Origin: Jatrophihabitans sp.
Lineage (GTDB): Bacteria; Actinomycetota; Actinomycetes; Mycobacteriales; Jatrophihabitantaceae
DNA: 64,000 nucleotides
Assembly: GCA_036399055.1 (NCBI GenBank)
Contig: DASWNX010000030.1
Location: 233,238-297,237 of the forward strand
Direction: 5' to 3'
Shown: piece by piece, positions 51,383 through 57,871 of the stretch
Position numbering within the stretch: position 1 is the first letter of the stretch
How the letters are laid out: each line of letters opens with the position of its first letter
The notes under the pieces: model-generated
Seen by the model: only the letters and a program-made list of their open reading frames with translations
The model's database searches: none
What the model was told of the DNA's origin: nothing
Made by a program: the position numbers and the translations under genes

Positions 51383-52057
51383 ATGAGCTGTGCGCCTTAC
51401 CGAGAAGCCGCCTCGGCACGACTGGACGGTGAGGTCACCGACATGCCGAGCGTAGTGCTGGACGAGCATCTGGCGCGTTGCCAGGAGTGCTCTACCTGGC
51501 TGGAGGCCGCTACCCGCGCGGGGCGGTTGCTGCGCGTGTCCGGCGACACCCCACCGGATCTGAGCGAGCTGATCCTGCCCGACGCCAGGCTGCCGGCCGC
51601 CCGGCTGTGGCGTCGCCGGCGCGCGCTTCAGGTCGGGCTGGTGCTGCTGGCCGGCCTGCAACTGGCGCTCTCGGCGCCGGCGGTGTGGGGCGAGAGCATC
51701 GGCATGGCCGCGATGCACCTGGGCGGCGCGCACCAGGCGCACGAGAGCGCGGCCTGGAACGTCGCGGTCGGCGCCGCGCTGCTGGCGGTGGCGCTGCGCC
51801 CGGCCCGGGCAGGCGGCACCACTCCGATCCTGCTGGTGTTCGTGACGGTGCTGGCGGTGCTGTCGGTGCCGGACCTGCTGAGCGGGGCGGTCACCGGCGC
51901 CCGGCTGGGCAGCCATGCCGGGGTGGTGCTCGGCCTGCTGCTGGTGGCCGCGCTGGCGCGTGCCGAACGAGTGCCCGGCCCTGGCCGGCCGGCGACCCGC
52001 GCCGATGGCCACAGCTCGTCCCGCTCGCTGCCGTGGCGGCACCGGGGGGCCGCGTGA
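51383..52057 (+). CDS. Zinc-finger (zf-HC2) membrane anti-sigma protein
   Basis: 224 residues from ATG 51383 (GAGGTGG 51374-51380 as ribosome binding site). N-terminal ZAS-like motif Cys3, His29-x3-Cys33-x2-Cys36 (EHLARCQECSTWLE). About four membrane helices follow: VGLVLLAGLQLALSAPAVWG, NVAVGAALLAVALRPA, ILLVFVTVLAVLSVPDLL and VVLGLLLVAALARA. Position opposite the ECF sigma factor and first in the copper operon suggests it holds the sigma factor at the membrane until copper stress. Overlaps copCD by 4 bp. Confidence 0.85.
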   Translation: MSCAPYREAASARLDGEVTDMPSVVLDEHLARCQECSTWLEAATRAGRLLRVSGDTPPDLSELILPDARLPAARLWRRRRALQVGLVLLAGLQLALSAPAVWGESIGMAAMHLGGAHQAHESAAWNVAVGAALLAVALRPARAGGTTPILLVFVTVLAVLSVPDLLSGAVTGARLGSHAGVVLGLLLVAALARAERVPGPGRPATRADGHSSSRSLPWRHRGAA

Positions 52058-53931
52058 GGCGTCTGCTGCCCGCTCTGCTGGCAGTGCTGGCCCTGGCAGT
52101 CCTGAGCGCGCTGTGGGCCGCGCCCGCCTCGGCGCACACCGTGCTGGTGAGCTCTGATCCGGCCAACGGCAGCAGGCTCACCCAGTCGCCGACGGCGGTG
52201 ACGCTGCGGTTCAACGAGCAGGTCGGGTTGGAGTTGGGCTACCTGAGGGTGACCGACTCGACCGGGCGGCGGGTCGACAGCGGCTCCGCCGGCCATCCCG
52301 GCGGGGTGGGCAGCTCGGTCTCGGCGCCGCTGCAGCCCGGTCTGGGCGAGGGCAGCTACCTGGCCAGCTACCGGGTGACCTCGGCCGACTCGCACCCGGT
52401 GGCGGGTGTCATCCGGTACGTGGTGGGCGACGGCCCGCTGGGCGCCGGCGGTGAGGCGTCCGCTTCGGCCCCGGTCGACCCGGCGGTGCAGACCGGCCGG
52501 GCGCTCAGCCACTGGCTCAGCTTCGCCGGGGTGGGGATGGCCGGCGGCAGCTGGCTGGTGTTCTCGCTGTGGCCGGCCGGCCGGCGCCGCCGCTCGATCC
52601 GCGCGCTGGTGTGGACGGGCTGGAGCCTGGCCGGCCTCGGCGCGATCACCGAGTACCTGTTGGAGGGGCCCTACGCCGCCGGGACCGGGCTGGCCAGCGT
52701 GGGCGACCTCACCCTGCTCGACGCCAGCCTGCACAGTGAAGTCGGCCAATTCCTGTCGCTGCGGGTGCTGCTGCTGGGCATCCTGGGGATAGTGCTCACG
52801 GTGCTGTTCAGTGAGAAGGAGCGGGCCGGCGGCGACGTGCCGGCCGATGACCTGGGGCCTGACGATGACCTGGGGCCTGACGATGCGCTGGTCGGCGGCG
52901 GTGCGCTGGCCGGTGGCGGTGCGCTGGCCGGCGGCGGTGCGTGGGAAGTGCCCAGCTGGAGCCCCGGGGCAGCGGTCGGTCTCGGGTTCGGCGTTCTGAT
53001 CACGTTCGCCGCGACCGGGCACGCCCAGTCGTCCAGCCCGCACGAGCTGTGGGTGCTGGTGGACGCCCTGCACTTGAGTGCCATGATCGTCTGGCTGGGC
53101 GGCGTGGTGGCGCTACTGGTGGCCGGGCTCGGTCGCGGCGGTGGCGAGCAGGCCGACCGCGACGCCGATCGGGCGCAGCTGTCGGCCGCTCTGCCGGTCT
53201 TCTCCAAGGTCGCGCTGGTCTGCATCGCCACCCTGGCGGTGACCGGCACGCTTCAGGCGTGGCGAGAGGTGGGGGCGATCGAGGCGATCACCGGCACCCG
53301 GTACGGCCAGCTGGTGCTGGTCAAGGTGGCGCTGTTCGGGGGAGTGCTCGGGCTGGGTTACCTGGCCCGGCGGGCGGTCCAGCGAAGGGCGGCGTCCGAG
53401 GCAGGGCCGGGGTCGCCGTCCGAGGCAGGGCCGGCGTCTGAGCCGGCGTCCGAGGTGAGGCCGGCGTTCGAGCCGTCCGAGGCAGGGCCGGGGTCGCTGC
53501 GGGGGTTGAGACGGACGCTGCTGAGCGAGGTGGCGATCGGCGCCCTGGTGCTCGCCGCGACCGCGGTGCTGATCTCGCAGCCGCCGGGGAAGGTGGCGTT
53601 GGCAGCCGAGCAGAGCAAGCCGCGGCACGCCACCGTCCAGGTGAGCGCCCAGACCCAGGCGCTGGTCGACGTCGAGCCGGGAGTGCACGGCAACGTCCGA
53701 ATCACGGTGCGGCTCAACGGGGGCCCGCCCGCGACCGGCGTCACCGCCACCGCCAGCCTGCCGGCCAAGCAGCTCGGGCCGATCCCGGTGCGATTGCAGG
53801 CGGCCGGAGCCGGCAACTACACCTCGACCGCCGTGCTGCTTCCGGCCGCCGGCGTCTGGGAGCTGAGCCTGACCATCCGCACCTCCGAGTTCGACTCGAC
53901 CGTCGCGGTGGCCAAGGTCGAGGTGTCCTGA
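52054..53931 (+). CDS. CopC-CopD fusion, copper resistance protein
   Basis: 625 residues, GTG at 52054 (GTGA overlap fixes the start). Signal peptide ends at ASA-27; mature protein begins with His28 (HTVLVSSDPANGSRL), the Cu(II) histidine-brace residue of CopC, with the second site in SADSHPVAG. Residues 155-460 are the CopD-type membrane domain (SHWLSFAGVGMAGGSWLVFS; LHLSAMIVWLGGVVALLVAG). Two low-complexity cytosolic loops derive from DNA repeats (GGGALAGGGALAGGGA at about 52890-52945; SEAGPGSPSEAGPASE at about 53391-53500). The C-terminal ~100 residues are a beta domain (VSAQTQALVDVEPGVHGNVR), as in many YtkA-like tails. Confidence 0.9.
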   Translation: MRRLLPALLAVLALAVLSALWAAPASAHTVLVSSDPANGSRLTQSPTAVTLRFNEQVGLELGYLRVTDSTGRRVDSGSAGHPGGVGSSVSAPLQPGLGEGSYLASYRVTSADSHPVAGVIRYVVGDGPLGAGGEASASAPVDPAVQTGRALSHWLSFAGVGMAGGSWLVFSLWPAGRRRRSIRALVWTGWSLAGLGAITEYLLEGPYAAGTGLASVGDLTLLDASLHSEVGQFLSLRVLLLGILGIVLTVLFSEKERAGGDVPADDLGPDDDLGPDDALVGGGALAGGGALAGGGAWEVPSWSPGAAVGLGFGVLITFAATGHAQSSSPHELWVLVDALHLSAMIVWLGGVVALLVAGLGRGGGEQADRDADRAQLSAALPVFSKVALVCIATLAVTGTLQAWREVGAIEAITGTRYGQLVLVKVALFGGVLGLGYLARRAVQRRAASEAGPGSPSEAGPASEPASEVRPAFEPSEAGPGSLRGLRRTLLSEVAIGALVLAATAVLISQPPGKVALAAEQSKPRHATVQVSAQTQALVDVEPGVHGNVRITVRLNGGPPATGVTATASLPAKQLGPIPVRLQAAGAGNYTSTAVLLPAAGVWELSLTIRTSEFDSTVAVAKVEVS

Positions 53932-53977
53932 TGGCCGGACGGCTCCGATGGCACGGCGTTGCCCGGGCTGAGGGATC

Positions 53978-54484
53978 ATGGTTCTTGTGAAGCGTTTTCC
54001 GTTGTCGTTGATCGCGGCGATCCTGCTGACCGTGACCGGGCTGGCCGGGCTGGCTCGCGGCACCGAGCCGACGGCGACCGCCGCTGACGCCGCCGCGTCG
54101 CAGGGGTCGCAGGGGCCGATCGTGGTCAGCGGCGCCTACGTCCGAGAGCCGGCCAACGGGATCAACGCGGCGGCGTACTTCACGCTCTCCAACACCACGG
54201 ACGCCGCGGAGTCGCTGACGGCGGTCACGTCCGGCGCCGGCGCGCTGACCACCCTGCACACCGACTCGATGCGGCAGAGCGCCGCGTTGACCATTCCGGC
54301 GCGTGGCAGCGTCACCCTCTCACCCGGTAAGGGACACGTCATGATCGAAAAGCTCTACGGCCCGCTCAAGGCCGGTCAGAGCGTCAATTTCCAGCTGACT
54401 TTCGCCAAGTCGGGGCAACTGCTGCTGACCGCCCCGGTCATCGCGGTGACCGCGCCGGCGCCGACCGCGCAGGCGCCTCGATGA
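53978..54484 (+). CDS. PCu(A)C-type copper chaperone, reduced metal motif
   Basis: 168 residues with a signal peptide/anchor (VLVKRFPLSLIAAILLTVTG). PCuAC core: YVREPANGINAAAYFTLSNT, TLHTDSM, and SPGKGHVMIEKLYGPLKAGQ. The family motif is H(M)-x10-M-x21-H-x-M. Here the His-x3-Met and the final H-V-M are present, but the middle GVMKM-like segment is missing (RQSAALTIPARG directly follows), so Cu(I) binding may be weaker. Stop overlaps the SCO1 start by 4 bp. Delivers copper to the CuA site of cytochrome oxidase or buffers it (family knowledge). Confidence 0.85.
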   Translation: MVLVKRFPLSLIAAILLTVTGLAGLARGTEPTATAADAAASQGSQGPIVVSGAYVREPANGINAAAYFTLSNTTDAAESLTAVTSGAGALTTLHTDSMRQSAALTIPARGSVTLSPGKGHVMIEKLYGPLKAGQSVNFQLTFAKSGQLLLTAPVIAVTAPAPTAQAPR

Positions 54485-55203
54485 GCCGCTCGCGCGGCGC
54501 CCGGTGGAGCGGCGCCCGATGGAGCGGCACCCGAGGGAGCGGCGCCCGAGGGAGCGGCGCTGGGGGCGTCCTGGTCAGCGCCCTGCTTGCCGTCCTGCTG
54601 ACGGCGGGCTGCGGATCGAGCGGGCCGGGAGGTTCCAGCAGCGCCGCCAAGCCGGCGCCCAGCGAGCTCATCGGCCACACCGGCGGCGCCTATCAGGGCC
54701 TTGAGCTGACGCCGCCGCGCCCGCGCCCGCAGTTCACCCTCACCGACACCGCGGGACGGGAGTTCAAGTTCGGCGCCGAGACGGCCGGCAAGCCGACCCT
54801 GCTGTTCTTCGGCTTCACTCACTGCCCCGACGTCTGCCCGACCACCTTGGCCGACATCGCCAACGGGCTGCGCCAGGTGCCGGCGGCGGTCCGGGCCCAG
54901 ACCCAGATGGTGTTCGTGACGACCGACGTCAAGCGCGACAGCGCGGCGGTGATCAGGAACTACCTGACCAAGTTCGACGTCGGCCTGCCGAACAAGTTCA
55001 TCGGCCTGCGGGGGACGCAGTCGGCGATCGACGCCGCGCAGGTGGCTGCCCGGGTGACGCTCGCCGAAGACGAGGGTCAGACGCATTCCGCCCAAGTGCT
55101 GCTCTATGGTACGGACGACTACGCGCGAGTGGCGTTCCTGCAGAGCACCAACGGGGCCGCGCAGCTAGCCCATGACCTGCCATTGGTGGCTGAAGCCAAG
55201 TAA
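54481..55203 (+). CDS. SCO1/SenC copper-binding thiol lipoprotein
   Basis: 240 residues. Lipobox LTAGC near residue 41, after an unusually long basic N-region made of [RWSGA]-like repeats from direct repeats at about 54489-54560. Thioredoxin-like SCO domain: LLFFGFTHCPDVCPTTLADI with Cys115-x3-Cys119 and the conserved metal His202 in QTHSAQVLLYG. Assembles the CuA centre of cytochrome c oxidase together with PCuAC. Third gene of the copper operon. Confidence 0.92.
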   Translation: MSRSRGARWSGARWSGTRGSGARGSGAGGVLVSALLAVLLTAGCGSSGPGGSSSAAKPAPSELIGHTGGAYQGLELTPPRPRPQFTLTDTAGREFKFGAETAGKPTLLFFGFTHCPDVCPTTLADIANGLRQVPAAVRAQTQMVFVTTDVKRDSAAVIRNYLTKFDVGLPNKFIGLRGTQSAIDAAQVAARVTLAEDEGQTHSAQVLLYGTDDYARVAFLQSTNGAAQLAHDLPLVAEAK

Positions 55204-55216
55204 GGGGTTCTACGAC

Positions 55217-56653
55217 GTGAGGTTCCCAGCGCTGTCCACCCGGCGAGATCAATCCAGCGTGGCCGGCCTGGTGGTCCGGGTGCTGCTCGCGGCGCTCTGG
55301 GCGTGGGCCGCGCTGGCAAAGATCGGTGACCCGCGCCGCTTCGTCCAGGTGGTGCGGGCCTACGACGCCACCCCGGAGTGGCTGAGCCGGGGGATCGGCT
55401 ACGGCCTGCCGACGCTGGAGCTGGTGCTGGCGGCCCTGTTGCTGATCGGACTGCTCACCCGCTACGCCGCGATCCTCAGCGCGACGCTGCTGACGCTGTT
55501 CCTGATCGTCACCCTCCAGGCGGCCGCTCGGGGCCTGGACGTCGAGTGCAACTGCTTCGGCGGCGGCGGCGGGCCCTCGGCCTCGACGTCCTACACCCTG
55601 GACATCCTGCGCGCCCTGGGGATGCTGGCGCTGTCGGCGTACCTGATCCGGTGGCCGCTGACCAGGTGGTCCCTGGACAAGGCGATCATCGACTCCGAGC
55701 GGGTGCCCGACCTCAGCCCCAAGCAGCGCAGGAGCGAGAAGAACATCCGCAGGCACCGGTCCGCGGTGGCCGCCGCCGAGGCCGAGCTGCGCTACAAGCA
55801 GCGCTACACCGCCGCCGGGACCCTGGCGCTGCTGCTGCTGATCACCATCATCGGGGCCGGCGTGCAGGGCAGCCGCGCCGAGGTCAGCTCTGAGGCCAAT
55901 ACGGCCAACGCCACCAGCGCGACCGGGGTGCGGGTCGGCAACCAGCAGGCGCCGGTGCTGGTCGACCTCTACGAGGACTTCGGGTGCCCGGACTGCGCCG
56001 ACGTGCAGCAGAGCGGGCTGGCCAAGGACCTCGCCGCCAAGGTCAAGGCCACCACGGTCAAGGTCAACTACCACATGGTGTCGTTCCTGGACTCCGAGTC
56101 CAACGGCGACTACTCCTCGCGGGCGGCCAACGCCGGTTACTGCGCCGCCGACCAGAGCCCCGAAGCCTTCGGGAAGTTCCACGACATCCTGTTCGGCAAG
56201 AACGCCTCGGGGCAGGGCAACCAGCCGGCCCCGGGCAAGGGCAAGCCGGACTCCCAGCTGGTCGCCTGGGGCAAGGAAGCGGGCATCACCAGCGCCACCT
56301 TCTCCACCTGCGTGACCTCCAACCAGCACAAGGAGCTGGTGGCAGGCGTCACCGACGCGGCGTCCAAGCGGGGCGTCAACACCTTCCCGACGGTGTTCGT
56401 CGACGGCAAGCGGCTCAACGACAACGGCGACACATCGGTGACGGTGGCCGAGGTCGACTCCGCGATCGCCTCGGCGCTGGCCAAGGCCAAGTCCACCGCG
56501 GCGCCGTCGCCGACCGCCACGCCCAGCGGCTCGTCACGGGCGCCGTCGAGCGGTTCTTCGAGCAGTCCGGTTCCGAGCCGCAGCGCGACGGTGACGCCCA
56601 GCAGGTCGGCGCCGGTTCCCACCGGGTCGGCCAGCCCGACGTCGAGCAACTAG
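55217..56653 (+). CDS. MauE-DsbA fusion: redox membrane protein with thioredoxin-fold domain
   Basis: 478 residues from GTG 55217 (13 bp after the SCO1 stop). Residues 15-165 are a MauE/DoxX-like four-helix domain (VRVLLAALWAWAALAKIGDP; VLAALLLIGLLTRYAAI) with the C-x-C pair ECNCFGGGGG of MauE-type thiol carriers. A further helix (about 197-213) leads to an exported DsbA-like domain with Cys257-Pro-Asp-Cys260 (YEDFGCPDCADVQQSG) and cis-Pro region NTFPTVFVDGKRLND. The tail is Ser/Pro/Thr-rich. It would pass electrons across the membrane to the exported thiol, keeping SCO1/PCuAC cysteines reduced (inference). Confidence 0.88.
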   Translation: MRFPALSTRRDQSSVAGLVVRVLLAALWAWAALAKIGDPRRFVQVVRAYDATPEWLSRGIGYGLPTLELVLAALLLIGLLTRYAAILSATLLTLFLIVTLQAAARGLDVECNCFGGGGGPSASTSYTLDILRALGMLALSAYLIRWPLTRWSLDKAIIDSERVPDLSPKQRRSEKNIRRHRSAVAAAEAELRYKQRYTAAGTLALLLLITIIGAGVQGSRAEVSSEANTANATSATGVRVGNQQAPVLVDLYEDFGCPDCADVQQSGLAKDLAAKVKATTVKVNYHMVSFLDSESNGDYSSRAANAGYCAADQSPEAFGKFHDILFGKNASGQGNQPAPGKGKPDSQLVAWGKEAGITSATFSTCVTSNQHKELVAGVTDAASKRGVNTFPTVFVDGKRLNDNGDTSVTVAEVDSAIASALAKAKSTAAPSPTATPSGSSRAPSSGSSSSPVPSRSATVTPSRSAPVPTGSASPTSSN

Positions 56654-56719
56654 CGGGGCTTCTGTCCGGGCTGGTCTGCTGGCTGGGCTGCTGGTCTGGG
56701 ACAGTTTGGGCAGGGACAG

Positions 56720-56757
56720 CGAAGAGGGCCGGCGCCTGTGGGCGCCGGCCCTCTTCG
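56720..56757 (+). terminator. Strong hairpin terminator of the copper operon
   Basis: A perfect 17-bp stem (56720-56736 with 56741-56757; GGCCGGCGCC against GGCGCCGGCC at the core) and a TGTG loop, 66 bp after the fusion gene. It can also face the convergent HU gene. Confidence 0.9.
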
Positions 56758-56835
56758 TGAGCTTTCGGGTGGCCCACCAGGGCGCTGTTGAGCCGTTCGG
56801 CGTTAGTCCGCGTGGCTGACTGGTGGGCCGGATGC

Positions 56836-57111
56836 TTACTTGTTGGCGGCGTCCTTCAGAGCGCTGCCGGCGGTGAACTTGACCGTGTTGGCGGCGGCGA
56901 TCTGGATGGTCTCGCCGGTGGCCGGGTTGCGTCCTTCGCGGGCGGCGCGCTTGCCGACCGAGACGGCGAAGAAGCCGGGGACGCTGACCTTGTCGCCCTT
57001 GGCGACGGCGCCTTCCAGGGTGGACTGCAGGCTGCGCAGCACTGCGTCGACGGTCTTCTGCTCGAGATCGGCGTGCTCGGCGACCGCGGTCACCAGTTCC
57101 TTGCGGTTCAC
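56836..57111 (-). CDS. hup: HU-type nucleoid DNA-binding protein
   Basis: 91 residues, normal HU length without the long mycobacterial Lys/Ala tail. Starts MNRKELVTAVAEHADLEQKT at GTG 57111, preceded by AAGGGAG; DNA-binding arm motif REGRNPATGETIQIAAANTV and FTAGSALKDAANK at the end. The longer frame upstream has no homology. Bends and compacts DNA. Convergent with the copper operon terminator. Confidence 0.95.
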   Translation of the reverse strand: MNRKELVTAVAEHADLEQKTVDAVLRSLQSTLEGAVAKGDKVSVPGFFAVSVGKRAAREGRNPATGETIQIAAANTVKFTAGSALKDAANK

Positions 57112-57457
57112 GAATGTCTCCCTTATGAGTGTCCTCGCCGCGCGGTGTTGCTTGCGTTGGCGGCGCGAGGCCGGTGCGGCTCGCCCCAAGTATGGCCGAG
57201 AGGGCTGCAAGTCAGGAAATCCGGGGGTTCTCGGCGTGGCGGATGGGTCGCTTTCAAGATCGTCGGCTGGCTTCCGGCGTGGTTGTCGTCGTGAGCCATA
57301 GGCCTTGGCCAGCGCAGGCGTGTGAATGTCTGAGTCAGAAGGGGGCGTCGGCGCCTGTGGGCTGGCGGCGCGCCTCTCAAGGGCCGGCGCTGGGCGGCCT
57401 TAGGCCCTGTGTAAACTCACTTCTCGGCTCGCCGTACCAGGGCGGGTCGTTTGGTTA
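57112..57457. other. Intergenic region, no gene found
   Basis: 346 bp between HU and tRNA-Ala. It should hold both promoters (a CATACT -10-like box for HU on the minus strand near 57192; a TAAACT box near 57414 for the tRNA). GGCGCCTGTGGGC near 57349 repeats part of the terminator at 56731. No credible coding frame. Confidence 0.5.
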
Positions 57458-57530
57458 GGGGCTGTGGCGCAGCTGGTAGCGCACCACACTGGCAGTGTGG
57501 GGGTCAGGGGTTCGAGTCCCCTCAGCTCCA
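57458..57530 (+). tRNA. tRNA-Ala (anticodon GGC)
   Basis: 73 nt cloverleaf: acceptor GGGGCTG pairs with CAGCTCC including the G3-U70 pair that identifies alanine; D-stem GCGC/GCGC; anticodon stem CCACA/TGTGG with loop CTGGCAG (anticodon GGC, reads GCC); T-arm AGGGG-TTCGAGT-CCCCT; discriminator A at 57530. The genome continues CCC, so CCA is not encoded. The unfamiliar gene set begins just downstream. Confidence 0.96.
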
Positions 57531-57871
57531 CCCATCTTCAGCACAACATGTAGTCGTCCTCCGTTGGTTTTCGGGCCCCACATCATGTGTCCTGCTCGCC
57601 GCCTGAGGCCATACCTGTAGCTCTCCCGTGCGAGGTGGCCAACAGCAGCCTCCTACCGCTTGAGGCTCCGCCCACCGCACCGCACCGCGACGCCCCCGCT
57701 ACCCGCGAGTGCCAGACGCTAGGCGCCCGGCCGGGGGCACAGTCAGAGGTGATCCGTGGCGAGCTAGGTTCAGGCACCGCTCTCCGCCGATGGGCTCGTT
57801 GGCGTTAACTGGATGAGATCCTGGTGATGACGCTATGCGGCACGTACGGCGTCCGCAGGAGGGGGTGATTG
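57531..57871. other. Intergenic region downstream of tRNA-Ala
   Basis: 341 bp with no supported gene. Composition is mixed and no second copy of the tRNA 3' end was seen here. It likely carries the promoter of the SIR2-TPR gene. Confidence 0.45.
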
